In this document: positions 18,149 to 28,849 of the stretch, in pieces | Layout: each line of letters begins with the position of its first letter | Numbering within the stretch: position 1 is the first letter of the stretch | Assembly: GCA_016791025.1 (NCBI GenBank) | Contig: JAEUNX010000082.1 | Location: 97,487-145,471, forward strand | Reading direction: 5' to 3' | Source of the DNA: Zoogloeaceae bacterium | GTDB lineage: Bacteria > Pseudomonadota > Gammaproteobacteria > Burkholderiales > Rhodocyclaceae | DNA: 47,985 nucleotides | Notes under the pieces: generated by a model | What the model saw: the letters and a program-made list of their open reading frames with translations, nothing else | What the model was told of the DNA's origin: nothing | Databases searched by the model: none | Position numbers and translations under genes: made by a program

Positions 18149-18173
18149 GGCCGAAAACCATCATTTTTCGGCC
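18149..18173. terminator. Bidirectional hairpin between fabI and ppiD
   Basis: GGCCGAAAA (18149-18157) pairs exactly with TTTTCGGCC (18165-18173) with a 7-base loop. It lies between two convergent genes and includes the stop codon of ppiD (18161-18163). The A/T run lies within the stem rather than after it, so strength as a terminator is uncertain. Confidence 0.5.
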
Positions 18174-20062
18174 GGTCGATGGGCTCCATACTTCACTCCG
18201 AAGCGGTCACCCAATTCATTGAGCAAAGCATCCAACGCTAATCTTCCCAGAATCTTCTGATACTCCTTCCTTAGTAGATCCACCATCGATCCATTTTCGT
18301 CTGATGCATTCACCAATACCTTGCTGACCTTGATTATCAGAAAGTCTCCGTTTTGACTCTGGTGCCCAATGAATCCCGGAATCGACGATTGCGAAATGGA
18401 AAATATTTTTTTTGTAACTTCCGGATCGTTTTCAAAAACTTGGCCCCTCTGAATCTTCTTTTCGACTGAAAATTCAGCATTTGCAACTCTTTCGCCGCCT
18501 TTCAGCCGAGTCAGGATTCGCTGGCCTTCCTCTGCGGTTTCAGCGCGCTTACTCTGAAAATCGATTGCCGCTACGATTTCCTTTCTAACCTCATTAATCC
18601 CCAGTCTACGCGCCGCTTGATACTCGATCACCCTTGCAGCAACTAACACACCGCCCCCAACATCCACCGCTTCCGTGTTCCGATGGCCTTCGAGAGAGTC
18701 ATGCGAGAATAATGCTTGAATAAGCCGATCGCTAGCATGGGGACCAAGCGTCTTCGTTCCTGATTCGATCCAATCCGATGCCTCGATCTTTAATTTCAAC
18801 TGATCTGCAGCCGGTTTCAAGCTATCAGGCTGCTCATAAACAAGATTTGCAAATTGCTCCGCGGCTTCACCATACCTTCTGGAAAGACTCTCTTTCCTTA
18901 GCTCCCCTAGAATAGACGTTTGTACATCCGCAAATGCCATGACCTTTGACGGGCGGATCCCGGTAAGTTTGACAATATGAAAGCCGAACTCCGTTCGGAC
19001 TGGCCCAGCCAGTTCTGACACTTCTCGAAGACCAAATACCGCATCCTCAAATCCCTTCACCATGGAACCCCGACGAAAATAACCAAGGTCACCACCACGG
19101 TCTGCCGAACCCGAATCTTGCGACCGTTCTCGCGCGATTGATTCAAATGACTTTGGGTCAGCCTTAATTCTTTCAAGAATCTCTACCGCCGCCTGTCGCA
19201 CCCTGTCCATCTCGCTCTCTGTTGCATTGGCGCTAACCTGAAGAAGTATATGGCTCGCGCTACGCTCCTCCGGCGTGGCATATCGATCCTTATGCTCCTC
19301 GTACCACCCAAGAGCTTCCTGATCGGTGACAGCGATACTTTTTTCAACGAGATGCGGATCTAGAGCCGTGAACTCTGCTCGCAGCCTTGCAGGCCGATCA
19401 AACAGAGATCCGTTTTGTTCATAATATTTCTGAATCTCTCCATCCGAAACCTCACTCTTTTTATTCAACCCGGTAACAGAGATTCGGAAGTAGCTGACTT
19501 CACGCTGCTCTGCTTGGGCTTGCAACAGGAGTTTCATGCCCGCTTTAGTAACCATTCCACCGTCAGCAACTGGGCCAAAAATCTGGCGGCTCGCCAGTTC
19601 CTGACGGATACTTCCCTCAAAGACGGTTTGATTCAGTCCCTGAGCCCGTAGCGCTTGGTCATATTGCGCAACATCAAATCGACCATCCCGTTGAAATGCT
19701 GGAATGGCAGAAATTGTCTCTTGGATCTGAGCATCGCTCACCACCAAAGCGGATTTTCCTGCATTGGCAAGGAGCAGCCGCTGGTCAATGAGATTCTTTA
19801 AGACTCCACTCTTGAACCCCTCACTTTGAAACAACTTGTCATCAATGGCTTGCGAGCTTTCGCCACGTATCCGTTCCTGCTGCTGCTGTAAAGCGCGCTC
19901 GAACTCACTCAAAGTGATATTGGTTCCTGCAACCGTTGCGACCTCCCTGCCGCCTCCGGAATCACGCAAATAAGACTCGATTCCAAAAAATGCAAAAGAA
20001 AGGATAATCGCCGCGAGAATGATCTGGACGATTCTTCTGTTATTTCTGATTGCGTCAAACAT
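18161..20062 (-). CDS. ppiD: Periplasmic folding chaperone PpiD (SurA_N/PpiC family)
   Basis: A 633-residue inner-membrane-anchored chaperone facing the periplasm, which meets proteins leaving SecYEG. An N-terminal anchor (IVQIILAAIILSFAFFGI) follows MFDAIRNNRR. The SurA_N-like chaperone domain runs to about residue 170. A PpiC-type parvulin domain lies near 262-355 (SASHILLQVSANA ... RGGDLGYFRRGSMVKGFEDAVF ... TEFGFHIVKLTGIRPSK). The gene lies downstream of hupB and tRNA-Val but is separated from them by a terminator-like hairpin, so it probably has its own promoter in 20063-20107. Confidence 0.94.
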   Translation of the reverse strand: MFDAIRNNRRIVQIILAAIILSFAFFGIESYLRDSGGGREVATVAGTNITLSEFERALQQQQERIRGESSQAIDDKLFQSEGFKSGVLKNLIDQRLLLANAGKSALVVSDAQIQETISAIPAFQRDGRFDVAQYDQALRAQGLNQTVFEGSIRQELASRQIFGPVADGGMVTKAGMKLLLQAQAEQREVSYFRISVTGLNKKSEVSDGEIQKYYEQNGSLFDRPARLRAEFTALDPHLVEKSIAVTDQEALGWYEEHKDRYATPEERSASHILLQVSANATESEMDRVRQAAVEILERIKADPKSFESIARERSQDSGSADRGGDLGYFRRGSMVKGFEDAVFGLREVSELAGPVRTEFGFHIVKLTGIRPSKVMAFADVQTSILGELRKESLSRRYGEAAEQFANLVYEQPDSLKPAADQLKLKIEASDWIESGTKTLGPHASDRLIQALFSHDSLEGHRNTEAVDVGGGVLVAARVIEYQAARRLGINEVRKEIVAAIDFQSKRAETAEEGQRILTRLKGGERVANAEFSVEKKIQRGQVFENDPEVTKKIFSISQSSIPGFIGHQSQNGDFLIIKVSKVLVNASDENGSMVDLLRKEYQKILGRLALDALLNELGDRFGVKYGAHRPAEK

Positions 20063-20107
20063 TCGGCCACCGAAGGATTGAAAATGGGAGACGAATTACG
20101 AGAAAGT

Positions 20108-20136
20108 AAAAAGGCGAACCTGCGTTCGCCTTTTTA
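20108..20136 (-). terminator. Rho-independent terminator after tRNA-Val
   Basis: AAAAAGGCGAAC pairs with GTTCGCCTTTTT around a CTGC loop. The stem is flanked by A/T runs on both sides. On the minus strand it lies after hupB-tRNA-Val and before ppiD, so it should end the hupB-tRNA transcript. Confidence 0.8.
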
Positions 20137-20191
20137 CATGAATACTTACAATTACCGATCAATTTGATTAGCTATTCGCCGCTTCCCAAAT

Positions 20192-20267
20192 TGGTGGGTG
20201 CTAACGGGCTCGAACCGCTGACATTCGCCTTGTAAGGGCGACGCTCTACCAACTGAGCTAAGCACCC
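20192..20267 (-). tRNA. tRNA-Val (anticodon TAC)
   Basis: A 76-base cloverleaf with the 3' CCA encoded. The acceptor GGGTGCT pairs with AGCACCC, and the D-arm begins AGCTCAGTTGGTAGAGC. The anticodon stem-loop is CGCCCTTACAAGGCG (anticodon TAC), and the T-loop is GGTTCGAGCC. It lies 34 bases after hupB and is likely co-transcribed with it. Confidence 0.97.
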
Positions 20268-20301
20268 CAAACAGGGTGCATATGACTGAACCCTGAATTA
20301 G

Positions 20302-20574
20302 TCAGTTTACCGCATCCTTCAGACCTTTTCCAGGGCGGAACTTCGGGACTTTCGCCGCCTTAATCTTGATTGACTTTCCAGTCCGAGGATTTCTGCCCGC
20401 ACGAGCTGCGCGATCACCGAGGTAAAAGGTGCCAAATCCAACCAAAGTTACGGAATCGTTGGTTCGTAATGCATCTTTTACTGCGCTGACGGCAGCATCT
20501 AGCGCTTTGCCCGCAGTGGCTTTCGACAGGTCTGCCTGCTTCGCGATGGCATCGATTAATTCCGATTTATTCAC
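20302..20574 (-). CDS. hupB: DNA-binding protein HU-beta
   Basis: A 90-residue HU/IHF-family nucleoid protein. It begins [22 protein letters not shown] and has the DNA-contacting arm around [21 protein letters not shown] with the conserved proline in RNPRTG, ending [14 protein letters not shown]. It acts as a dimer that bends and compacts DNA. The position downstream of lon is the usual proteobacterial order. A strong promoter lies about 104 bases upstream, and a lon terminator separates the two genes. Confidence 0.96.
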   Translation of the reverse strand: MNKSELIDAIAKQADLSKATAGKALDAAVSAVKDALRTNDSVTLVGFGTFYLGDRAARAGRNPRTGKSIKIKAAKVPKFRPGKGLKDAVN

Positions 20575-20677
20575 TTATGTCCCCTCTGGCTTGGTAACTC
20601 CTCGGAGCCTTCACCCTGCCGACCGCGAATTGCCCCGAAACGTAGGCTAAACGGCAAGGCGCGCTTGCCGACGGTTG

Positions 20678-20707
20678 GTTATAGTCCCGCAGATTCTCCG
20701 CTGTCAA
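20678..20707 (-). promoter_or_regulatory. Sigma-70 promoter of hupB
   Basis: On the minus strand TTGACA (20702-20707) and TATAAC (20678-20683) are separated by 18 bases. It lies after the lon terminator and about 104 bases before the hupB start, leaving a leader of roughly 95 bases. Confidence 0.75.
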
Positions 20708-20749
20708 GCCGCAGCGCAACGTGCTTACCGGGGCTTCTTGACCAATAAA

Positions 20750-20775
20750 AGCGGGGGCTGAGCCCCCGCTCGCCT
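20750..20775 (-). terminator. Rho-independent terminator of lon
   Basis: A near-perfect hairpin AGCGGGGGCT/AGCCCCCGCT (20750-20770). On the minus strand it is followed by TTTTATT. It starts 17 bases after the lon stop codon. Confidence 0.85.
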
Positions 20776-20786
20776 TTTTTCAAATT

Positions 20787-23213
20787 TCAATGCGCTAGGA
20801 GGCTCTTGGAGGGAGTTGCCTCCGAAGTTGTTGCGTCAGGAGCGGCAGTCATTTCGGATGCCGGGCTTTCCGGCAGTGGCTGAGGTTGACGCTCCAACGC
20901 TTCCTCCAAGACCTTATCAATCCACTTGACCGGTACAATCTCCAGACACGATTTGATGTTCTCCGGAATATCGGCAAGGTCCTTGACATTCTCTTCAGGT
21001 ATCAGTGCCTTACGGATCCCACCACGAACTGCGGCCAAAAGCTTTTCCTTCAAACCACCAATCGCCAACACTTCACCACGGAGGGTGATTTCCCCAGTCA
21101 TTGCCACATCGCAGCGGACGGGAATTCCGGTGAGTACCGAGACCAATGCGGTAGCGATTCCGATACCCGCTGACGGCCCGTCTTTGGGAATGGCGCCCTC
21201 CGGCAAGTGGATGTGGAGATCAGCCTTTTGATAAAAGTCCTCCGCAACGCCCAGTGACTTCGATCGCTTGCGGACCACCGACAAAGCTGCCTGGATGGAC
21301 TCCTGCATGACCTCTCCAAGCTTGCCAGTGGTCATCACCTTGCCCTTGCCGGGCAGAACAACCGTTTCGATCGTTAGGAGTTCGCCTCCTACCTCAGTCC
21401 AGGCTAATCCTGTGACCTGTCCGACCTGATTTTGCTTCTCAGCCACTCCAAAAGAGTACTTGCGAACACCCAAGTACTTGTCCAAAGCTTTAGCGTTCAC
21501 GATGACCTTGCTGGTCCGCTTTCGCATCAGCAAGGATTTGACGACCTTGCGACACACCTTGGAAATCTCACGCTCGAGACTCCGCACACCAGCCTCTCGG
21601 GTGTAATACCGAATGATGTCCCGCAGCGCATCCTCGGTCACCGATACCTCGCTGGCCTTTAGCCCATTCGTCTTGGTTTGCTTGGGAAGGAGATAACGCT
21701 GTGCAATATGGACCTTTTCATCTTCGGTATACCCCGACAATCGGATGATCTCCATCCGATCCAGAAGGGGTGCCGGAATGTTAAGAGTATTCGCCGTCGC
21801 CACAAACATCACGTCTGAAAGGTCGTACTCAACCTCCACATAATGATCAACGAAGGTGGCATTCTGCTCGGGATCGAGGACCTCGAGCAGTGCTGACGAT
21901 GGATCTCCGCGGAAATCCATTCCCATTTTGTCAACTTCATCGAGAAGGAACAGCGGATTCTTGACCCCCACCCGGCTCATGTTCTGGAGAATCTTGCCGG
22001 GCATGGAGCCGATGTAAGTCCGCCGGTGACCGCGGATCTCCGCTTCATCCCGAACTCCCCCCAGCGACATCCGGACAAATTTACGATTTGTCGATCGTGC
22101 TATGGACTGCCCTAGGGAGGTTTTCCCAACCCCGGGCGGCCCAACGAGGCAAAGTATTGGGGCCTTGAGTTTGTCGACGCGCTGCTGGACGGCCAGATAT
22201 TCGAGAATCCGCTCCTTGACCTTTTCAAGTCCAAAATGGTCTCGATCGAGCACTTTTTGAGCCTCGGCCAGATCCTTACTTATTCGGGACCGCTTTTTCC
22301 ATGGCAATGCCGTCAGGGTATCGATGTAATTGCGTACGACTGTGGCTTCAGCGGACATAGGCGACATCAGGCGGAGTTTTTTTAATTCCGACATCGCCTT
22401 CCCCAAGGCTTCCTTACTCATACCGGACGCCTTGATCTTCTTATCCATTTCCTCAAGGTCAGCGCCGTCCTCGCCTTCGCCAAGTTCCTTTTGTATCGCC
22501 TTGACCTGCTCATTCAGGTAATACTCGCGCTGGCTCTTCTCCATTTGCCGTTTTACCCGGCCACGGATGCGCTTTTCAACCTGGAGGATATCGAGTTCGG
22601 TTTCTAGTTGACTCAGGAGCTTGTCTAAGCGCTCGGAGACATCAAACATCTCCAGGATGGCCTGCTTTTGCTCCAATTTTAGCGGAAGGTGCGCCGCGAT
22701 CGTGTCCGCGAGGCGACCAGGCTCATCGATGCCTGACAGAGACGTCAATATTTCAGGCGGAATCTTCTTATTGAGCTTAACGTACTGATCAAACTGAGAA
22801 ATGATGGCCCGCCGCATGGCCTCCACTTCTGTGTCGGCCACATCTCCTTGGGAAATCGGGCTGGCCTTGGCCATAAAGAGCGTTCGCTCGTCCTCTACCG
22901 ATTCAACCCTGGCGCGCTGAACCCCTTCCACCAAGACCTTAATAGTCCCATCCGGTAATTTCAGCATCTGCAAGATGTTAGCAATACACCCGATCTCATA
23001 GAGATCGTCCTTGGACGGCTCGTCTTTGGCGGCCGACTTCTGGGCCAGGAGAAGAATGCTCTTCCCCCCCTCCATGGCGACTTCAAGCGCACGGATGGAT
23101 TTTGGCCTTCCAACAAATAGGGGAATGACCATATGGGGAAATACCACCACGTCCCGCAACGGGAGGAGGGGCAGGTCCACTTGCTCTACGCTGGGCGCGT
23201 CGTTGCCTGACAT
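20787..23213 (-). CDS. lon: ATP-dependent protease Lon
   Basis: An 808-residue AAA+ serine protease that degrades misfolded and regulatory proteins. The N-terminal substrate domain begins [24 protein letters not shown] coiled coil ([20 protein letters not shown]) follows, then the AAA+ module with Walker [12 protein letters not shown] near residue 355 and Walker [10 protein letters not shown]. The C-terminal protease domain has the serine in [10 protein letters not shown] and the lysine in the later [10 protein letters not shown] region. It lies 107 bases after clpX. A heat-shock promoter is expected in that gap, but no clear sigma-32 site is seen. Confidence 0.98.
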   Translation of the reverse strand: MSGNDAPSVEQVDLPLLPLRDVVVFPHMVIPLFVGRPKSIRALEVAMEGGKSILLLAQKSAAKDEPSKDDLYEIGCIANILQMLKLPDGTIKVLVEGVQRARVESVEDERTLFMAKASPISQGDVADTEVEAMRRAIISQFDQYVKLNKKIPPEILTSLSGIDEPGRLADTIAAHLPLKLEQKQAILEMFDVSERLDKLLSQLETELDILQVEKRIRGRVKRQMEKSQREYYLNEQVKAIQKELGEGEDGADLEEMDKKIKASGMSKEALGKAMSELKKLRLMSPMSAEATVVRNYIDTLTALPWKKRSRISKDLAEAQKVLDRDHFGLEKVKERILEYLAVQQRVDKLKAPILCLVGPPGVGKTSLGQSIARSTNRKFVRMSLGGVRDEAEIRGHRRTYIGSMPGKILQNMSRVGVKNPLFLLDEVDKMGMDFRGDPSSALLEVLDPEQNATFVDHYVEVEYDLSDVMFVATANTLNIPAPLLDRMEIIRLSGYTEDEKVHIAQRYLLPKQTKTNGLKASEVSVTEDALRDIIRYYTREAGVRSLEREISKVCRKVVKSLLMRKRTSKVIVNAKALDKYLGVRKYSFGVAEKQNQVGQVTGLAWTEVGGELLTIETVVLPGKGKVMTTGKLGEVMQESIQAALSVVRKRSKSLGVAEDFYQKADLHIHLPEGAIPKDGPSAGIGIATALVSVLTGIPVRCDVAMTGEITLRGEVLAIGGLKEKLLAAVRGGIRKALIPEENVKDLADIPENIKSCLEIVPVKWIDKVLEEALERQPQPLPESPASEMTAAPDATTSEATPSKSLLAH

Positions 23214-23320
23214 GGTTCTGGATCCTTACGGTGAGTCATTAACCCCATCTTGGGTTGATTCCCAAAAAAACAAGGGGCCCTGCCACTGTCCAGCGGCGAA
23301 CCACGCCGCGCAAGGAAGAT

Positions 23321-24589
23321 TCAGTTCGATCCGGCCACTTTTTGTTGATCCGAATAGATCAACAGCGGCTGGCCGGCACCCTCGATCACCCCTTCGTCAA
23401 CCACGACTTTGGTCACGGTATCCATCGTCGGAAGGTCATACATGATGTCCAGCAATGCGCCCTCAAGGATAGAACGGAGTCCCCGCGCGCCAGTGCGCCG
23501 CTTGATGGCTTTTCGGGCTATGGCATGAAGCGCGCCTGATCGAATCTCAAGTTCGATGCCTTCCATCTGAAAAAGCTTTTGGTATTGCTTGACCAAGGCG
23601 TTTTTCGGCTCGACAAGAATCTCAATGAGGGCGTGTTCGTCAAGCTCCTGAAGGGTGGCCACAACAGGTAACCGCCCGACGAATTCTGGAATTAGGCCAT
23701 ACTTGACCAGATCTTCAGGCTCGGTCTGACGCAGGGTCTCAGTAACGCTCTTCTCAGCTTTGCCCTTCACATCGGCGCCAAAGCCGATTCCAACCTGCTC
23801 AGTCCGGTTTCGAATCACCCGCTCCAGCCCATCGAACGCACCGCCGCAAATGAAGAGGATATTCGTGGTATCGACCTGGACGAAGTCCTGATTCGGGTGC
23901 TTCCGGCCTCCTTGCGGCGGAACAGATGCAATCGTGCCTTCAATCAGTTTAAGCAACGCCTGCTGGACCCCTTCACCCGATACATCCCGCGTAATCGACG
24001 GGTTATCGGATTTCCGCGAAATCTTATCTATCTCGTCGATATAAACAATGCCATGCTGCGCACGGTCGACATCGTAATCGCACTTTTGCAGAAGCTTTTG
24101 AATGATGTTTTCGACGTCCTCACCCACGTACCCTGCTTCGGTTAAGGTCGTGGCATCGGCCATCACGAACGGCACATTGAGTAGGCGGGCCAAGGTCTGC
24201 GCCAACAAGGTCTTGCCGGAACCCGTAGGCCCGATCAGGAGGATGTTGCTCTTAGACAACTCGACATCGTCATGGCGACCGCCGAGATGCTTCAGCCGCT
24301 TGTAGTGGTTATAAACCGCAACAGAAAGAATTCGCTTTGCGATGCTCTGGCCGATCACGTATTGATCGAGAATGGCGGAGATCTCCCGAGGAGTCGGAAG
24401 GGATGTTTTCTGCGACTCCGCGCCTTGATCACTCGAAAGTTCATCCCGAATGATGTCATTGCACAACTCAATACATTCGTCACAGATGAAGACGGACGGC
24501 CCAGCAATGAGCTTTTTCACCTCATGCTGGCTTTTCCCGCAAAACGAACAGTACAGCAGCTTTTCGCCGCCCGACTTCTTTTCCGTCAT
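23321..24589 (-). CDS. clpX: ClpXP unfoldase subunit ClpX
   Basis: A 422-residue AAA+ unfoldase that feeds substrates to ClpP. It has the N-terminal zinc-binding domain (CSFCGKSQ ... CDECIELC, residues 15-42), Walker [13 protein letters not shown] near residue 117, Walker [11 protein letters not shown], and the ClpP-contacting IGF-type loop (VGIGFGADV). The pore motif GYVGED is also present. Spacing to clpP is 19 bases, so the two are co-transcribed with tig upstream. Confidence 0.98.
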   Translation of the reverse strand: MTEKKSGGEKLLYCSFCGKSQHEVKKLIAGPSVFICDECIELCNDIIRDELSSDQGAESQKTSLPTPREISAILDQYVIGQSIAKRILSVAVYNHYKRLKHLGGRHDDVELSKSNILLIGPTGSGKTLLAQTLARLLNVPFVMADATTLTEAGYVGEDVENIIQKLLQKCDYDVDRAQHGIVYIDEIDKISRKSDNPSITRDVSGEGVQQALLKLIEGTIASVPPQGGRKHPNQDFVQVDTTNILFICGGAFDGLERVIRNRTEQVGIGFGADVKGKAEKSVTETLRQTEPEDLVKYGLIPEFVGRLPVVATLQELDEHALIEILVEPKNALVKQYQKLFQMEGIELEIRSGALHAIARKAIKRRTGARGLRSILEGALLDIMYDLPTMDTVTKVVVDEGVIEGAGQPLLIYSDQQKVAGSN

Positions 24590-24608
24590 GGTGGACTATC
24601 CTTCCTGC

Positions 24609-25250
24609 TCAGGCAGCGTCTGCCCGATTACTTAAGACACGGTCGACCAAACCGTACTCTACCGCCTGATTTGCCGCCATGAAATTATCCCGATCGGTGT
24701 CCTTTTCGATCTGCTCGACGGACTGTCCGGTATGCTGGGCCAGCATCGAATTTAGCTTGGCGCGCAACGCGAGAATCTCGCGGGCATGGATCTCGATATC
24801 CGAGGCCTGACCCTGGAAGCCCCCCAGGGGCTGATGGATCATGACGCGAGAATTTGGCAGGCAGTAGCGCTTGCCTTTCGCCCCGGCTGCGAGCAAAAAC
24901 GCCCCCATACTGGCCGCTTGACCAATACAGAGAGTGCTCACATCCGGCTTGATGAATTGCATGGTGTCGTAGATCGCCATGCCCGCTGTCACCGAGCCCC
25001 CCGGGGAATTGATATAGAAAAAAATGTCTTTGTCGGGGTTCTCGGACTCCAGGAACAATAACTGGGCGACGATCAAATTGGCCGTCACATCGTTGACCGG
25101 ACCCACCAGGAACACTACCCGCTCCCGGAGCAGTCGAGAGTAGATGTCATAGGCCCGCTCGCCTCGACCACTTTGCTCAATGACCATGGGGACCAGCCCC
25201 AGGCCCTGCGGCTCCCAGAATTCGCCTGACTGACGCTCGCCAAAGTTCAT
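24609..25250 (-). CDS. clpP: ClpP protease subunit
   Basis: A 213-residue serine protease that forms the double heptameric chamber served by ClpX. The catalytic Ser is in [11 protein letters not shown] and the His in [15 protein letters not shown]; the catalytic Asp is in the later DRDNFMAA region. The N-terminus ([25 protein letters not shown]) matches the family after a short propeptide-like extension. It follows tig by 19 bases and precedes clpX by 19. Confidence 0.98.
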   Translation of the reverse strand: MNFGERQSGEFWEPQGLGLVPMVIEQSGRGERAYDIYSRLLRERVVFLVGPVNDVTANLIVAQLLFLESENPDKDIFFYINSPGGSVTAGMAIYDTMQFIKPDVSTLCIGQAASMGAFLLAAGAKGKRYCLPNSRVMIHQPLGGFQGQASDIEIHAREILALRAKLNSMLAQHTGQSVEQIEKDTDRDNFMAANQAVEYGLVDRVLSNRADAA

Positions 25251-25269
25251 TTTTTTCCTTTCCGCTGGG

Positions 25270-26574
25270 TCAGGCTGCCTGGCCCATCAGTTCGTCGAAA
25301 GAAACTTCCTTGTCCTGGGTTTGGGCATTTGCCAACGCCCAATCCACCACATTGTTTTCAATCACCAACGACTCGGCCTGAGCCAAGCGCTGCGGTTGAG
25401 AGTAATACCAGCCAATTACCTCGGAAGGATCCTCGTAACTCTGGGCAAACTCCTCCACCAAGGCGCGAACCTGCTCGGGCTTGCTGTAAAGATCCTTAGT
25501 CTTCACCAGTTCAGCCAAGACCAAGCCCAACTTGACACGCCGCTCAGCCTGCTCGAGGAACCAAGCGGGTTCGACCGGGACATCTTTCGTCATCATTCCG
25601 CGGGTTTCCAAGTCCCGCCTCGCATTCTCGGCCAGCTCTTCCGACTCCTTGGCGACTAAAGCTTTGGGAACCACCAATGGCGTGACATCCAGCAAAGCGT
25701 TCATCACGGCTTCTTTGACCCTTGCCTGCAGCCTGCGTTTCACTTCTCGCTCAAGATTGGCCTGGACTTCCTGTCGCATCTTCCCCAGATCCCCGTCAGC
25801 AATTCCAAGTGCCCGCGCAAAGCTCTCATCGACGTCAGGGAGGCGCGGCTCTTCAACTCGCTTGAGCGTCACCTCGAACTGGACCCCCTGGCCCGCAAGG
25901 TTCTTGGCGTGGTAGTCCTCGGGGAAGGTCATATCAAAAACCTTAGACTCACCGATTCCCAACCCGATTACCGCCGCCTCAAAATCCTTAAGCATGGCGC
26001 CGGCGCCAATCGTGAACGGGAAATCTTGGGCTTGGCCACCCTCGAAGACTTCTCCATCTTTACGACCGGTAAAGTCGATGACAACACGGTCACCATCGCC
26101 CGCCGGCCGCTGCACCTCGGCGAAAGTTGTTCGCTGCTTCCGCAACACATCGATGGTCTTATCCACTTCGGCGTCACCGACCACCAAAATTGGCCTTTCA
26201 ATCGCACGCTGACTCAGGTCACCCACCACAATCTCGGGATAGATTTCGAAGATTGCGCTGAACTCCAAGGCTTCATTGCCAGCCCCTTCCTTGGGCTCAA
26301 TAGTCGGATAGCCAGCGATACGCAAATTTTGTTCCCGAAGCTTCTCGGAAAATGCCTTTTCGACGGCTGCACCGATCGCCTCTGAGCGCGCCTGGGCGCC
26401 ATACTGTTGCGCCACCAGCTTGAGAGGCACCTTGCCAGGACGGAACCCAGGCATCTTCACGGTACGCGCCATTCTCTTCAGGCGGCTCTCGACTTCCTTC
26501 TCGATCTCCGAGACCGGCACAGCCATATCGATACGACGTTCAAGGGCGCTTTGAGTTTCCTGGGCTAGTTCCAT
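25270..26574 (-). CDS. tig: Trigger factor
   Basis: A 434-residue ribosome-associated chaperone and peptidyl-prolyl isomerase. The ribosome-binding loop is visible as [12 protein letters not shown] near residues 43-54. The FKBP domain (about 155-245) includes [19 protein letters not shown] and [15 protein letters not shown] long helical C-terminal substrate cradle follows. It heads the tig-clpP-clpX cluster, coupling folding and degradation, and is divergent from prkA across about 344 bases. Confidence 0.97.
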   Translation of the reverse strand: MELAQETQSALERRIDMAVPVSEIEKEVESRLKRMARTVKMPGFRPGKVPLKLVAQQYGAQARSEAIGAAVEKAFSEKLREQNLRIAGYPTIEPKEGAGNEALEFSAIFEIYPEIVVGDLSQRAIERPILVVGDAEVDKTIDVLRKQRTTFAEVQRPAGDGDRVVIDFTGRKDGEVFEGGQAQDFPFTIGAGAMLKDFEAAVIGLGIGESKVFDMTFPEDYHAKNLAGQGVQFEVTLKRVEEPRLPDVDESFARALGIADGDLGKMRQEVQANLEREVKRRLQARVKEAVMNALLDVTPLVVPKALVAKESEELAENARRDLETRGMMTKDVPVEPAWFLEQAERRVKLGLVLAELVKTKDLYSKPEQVRALVEEFAQSYEDPSEVIGWYYSQPQRLAQAESLVIENNVVDWALANAQTQDKEVSFDELMGQAA

Positions 26575-26918
26575 TTGAGTTTCCTGAAGACGGATAGTGT
26601 TGAGGCCGACGGGGCAAGCGAGGGGAGACCCCCGGAGACGCGGCGCATACTACGAGAAAGGAATAATTTTCCAGTTTACCACAGGCTTCCAAGGGTCCAC
26701 TGCCCGACAACTCCTGCCCGCCAGGGAACGGAACTTCCCAACCAGCCCCCCCTCATACGGACTGGGCCCGTACAGCGTGGCAATGCGTCGACACCCCAAA
26801 GATTTAACTTAACTGACGCCTTGCACATGCCTTATGCTGAAGCCGAAATTCGCTGTTTCTCCTCCCCCAAAACTTCGGCCGGAAGCTTGGCCACGGAATG
26901 ATCGAAGGAGTCTGCACA
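26575..26918. other. Intergenic region between divergent tig and prkA
   Basis: About 344 bases without a convincing gene. It must hold the tig promoter (reading left) and the prkA promoter (reading right). A possible prkA promoter is noted at 26809-26838. No repeat or RNA gene is recognised. Confidence 0.6.
26809..26838 (+). promoter_or_regulatory. Possible prkA promoter
   Basis: TTAACT (26809-26814) and TATGCT (26833-26838) lie 18 bases apart, about 80 bases before the prkA ATG. The match is weak. In E. coli the equivalent operon depends on sigma-S, which shares this minus-10 type. Confidence 0.3.
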
Positions 26919-28841
26919 ATGAACATCTTCTCAGCGTACCAATCGCGCTTTGAGGCGGCCAAGGAAGACGAATTTTCGCTGCAGGAATACCTTGAACTGT
27001 GCAAGACCGATCGATCCGCCTACGCCACAGCATCCGAGCGCATGTTGATGGCCATCGGTGAGCCCGAGTTAGTCGATACCCGCCTCGACCCCCGCCTCTC
27101 CCGCATCTTCTCCAACAAAGTTCTGAAGCTTTATCCTGCCTTTCGAGACTTCTACGGGATGGAAGAAGTCATCGAGAACATCGTGTCCTATTTCCGACAT
27201 GCGTCCCAAGGGCTGGAGGAGAAGAAACAAATACTTTACCTGCTGGGTCCGGTCGGCGGTGGCAAGTCCTCCCTTGCGGAAAAGCTCAAAAGCCTGATTG
27301 AGCATGTCCCTTTCTATGCCATTAAGGGCTCCCCGGTCCGTGAGTCGCCTCTGGGTCTCTTCAACTCGGTCGAAGACGGCGCCATCCTGGAAGACGACTT
27401 TGGAATTCCTCGTCGCTACCTCAACACCATCATGAGCCCCTGGGCCGTGAAGCGCCTGCTGGAGTACAACGGCGACATCACCAAGTTCCGGGTGGTGAAA
27501 TTACGGCCCTCGGTACTTCAGCAGATTGCAGTTGCCAAAACCGAGCCGGGGGATGAGAACAACCAGGACATCTCGTCCCTCGTCGGAAAGATAGATATCC
27601 GCAAACTTGAGGAATACTCGCAAGACGATCCCGATGCCTACAGCTACTCGGGCGGCCTATGTCTAGCCAACCGGGGCTTGCTTGAATTCGTCGAGATGTT
27701 CAAGGCACCCATCAAGGTTCTGCACCCTCTTCTCACCGCAACCCAGGAAGGCAACTACAAAGGCACCGAGGGGTTTGGCGCCATTCCCTTCGACGGCATC
27801 GTCATGGCCCACTCGAACGAGTCCGAATGGACCGCCTTCAAGAACAACAAGAACAACGAGGCCTTCCTCGACCGGATCTTCACCGTCAAGGTGCCCTACT
27901 GCCTGCGGGTTTCCGACGAGATTCGCATCTACCAAAAGCTGCTCGCCAATAGCTCTCTATCCGAAGCGCCGTGCGCCCCTGACACGCTCCGCATGATGGC
28001 TCAGTTTGCGGCGCTTTCCCGAATCAAGGAGCCAGAGAACTCCAGCATCTACTCCAAGATGCGGATCTACGACGGTGAAAACCTGAAAGATACCGACCCC
28101 AAGGCCAAATCGTTTCAGGAATACCGTGATTACGCTGGCGTCGACGAAGGCATGACGGGTCTTTCTACGCGTTTTGCTTTCAAGGTCCTGTCCCGGGTCT
28201 TCAACTTCGACCACCGTGAAGTAGCGGCGAACCCGGTTCATTTGATGTACGTGCTCGAACAACAAATTGAACAGGAGCAGTACCCGCCTGAAGTTGAGGC
28301 GCGCTACCTCGGCTTCATCAAAGAATTCCTTGCCCCCCGTTATGCTGAGTTTATTGGCAAGGAGATTCAGACGGCCTATCTCGAAAGCTACTCCGAGTAC
28401 GGGCAGAACATCTTTGACAGATACGTCACCTATGCCGACTTCTGGATCCAGGATCAAGAGTTCCGCGACCCCAACACTGGGGAGATTCTCGACCGCAATG
28501 CCCTGAATGACGAACTTGAAAAGATCGAGAAGCCGGCTGGCATCAGCAACCCGAAGGATTTCCGTAACGAAGTGGTGAATTTCGTGCTCCGCGCTCGCGC
28601 CAAGAACAATGGGCGGAATCCGAGTTGGACATCGTATGAGAAATTGCGGGCCGTCATCGAGAAGAAGATGTTTTCCAATACCGAGGACCTCCTACCGGTC
28701 GTCAGCTTTAACGCCAAAGCTAGCATCGATGAACAGCGCAAGCATCAGGACTTCGTCGATCGCATGATAGAAAAGGGATATACCGAAAAGCAGGTCCGCC
28801 TGCTTTGCGAATGGTATCTCCGCGTGCGCAAATCATCCTGA
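26919..28841 (+). CDS. prkA: PrkA/YeaG serine protein kinase
   Basis: A 640-residue protein of the PrkA family, which combines an AAA+ ATPase-like domain with a C-terminal kinase-like domain. It begins MNIFSAYQSRFEAAKEDEFSL, has Walker A LGPVGGGKSSLAEKLK near residue 110 and GFGAIPFDGIVMAHSNESEW in the AAA core, and ends RLLCEWYLRVRKSS. The ATG at 26919 is chosen because AAGGAG precedes it; an in-frame ATG at 26898 is less likely. In E. coli YeaG works with YeaH in nitrogen-starvation and stationary-phase stress. It forms an operon with yeaH and ycgB. Confidence 0.95.
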   Translation: MNIFSAYQSRFEAAKEDEFSLQEYLELCKTDRSAYATASERMLMAIGEPELVDTRLDPRLSRIFSNKVLKLYPAFRDFYGMEEVIENIVSYFRHASQGLEEKKQILYLLGPVGGGKSSLAEKLKSLIEHVPFYAIKGSPVRESPLGLFNSVEDGAILEDDFGIPRRYLNTIMSPWAVKRLLEYNGDITKFRVVKLRPSVLQQIAVAKTEPGDENNQDISSLVGKIDIRKLEEYSQDDPDAYSYSGGLCLANRGLLEFVEMFKAPIKVLHPLLTATQEGNYKGTEGFGAIPFDGIVMAHSNESEWTAFKNNKNNEAFLDRIFTVKVPYCLRVSDEIRIYQKLLANSSLSEAPCAPDTLRMMAQFAALSRIKEPENSSIYSKMRIYDGENLKDTDPKAKSFQEYRDYAGVDEGMTGLSTRFAFKVLSRVFNFDHREVAANPVHLMYVLEQQIEQEQYPPEVEARYLGFIKEFLAPRYAEFIGKEIQTAYLESYSEYGQNIFDRYVTYADFWIQDQEFRDPNTGEILDRNALNDELEKIEKPAGISNPKDFRNEVVNFVLRARAKNNGRNPSWTSYEKLRAVIEKKMFSNTEDLLPVVSFNAKASIDEQRKHQDFVDRMIEKGYTEKQVRLLCEWYLRVRKSS

Positions 28842-28849
28842 TCGCCTTC

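Noticed and set aside
23214-23320. Heat-shock promoter or terminator in the clpX-lon gap (CCCCTTG with T-run)
   Set aside because: No stem precedes the T-run, and the bases do not fit a sigma-32 minus-35/minus-10 pair at correct spacing.
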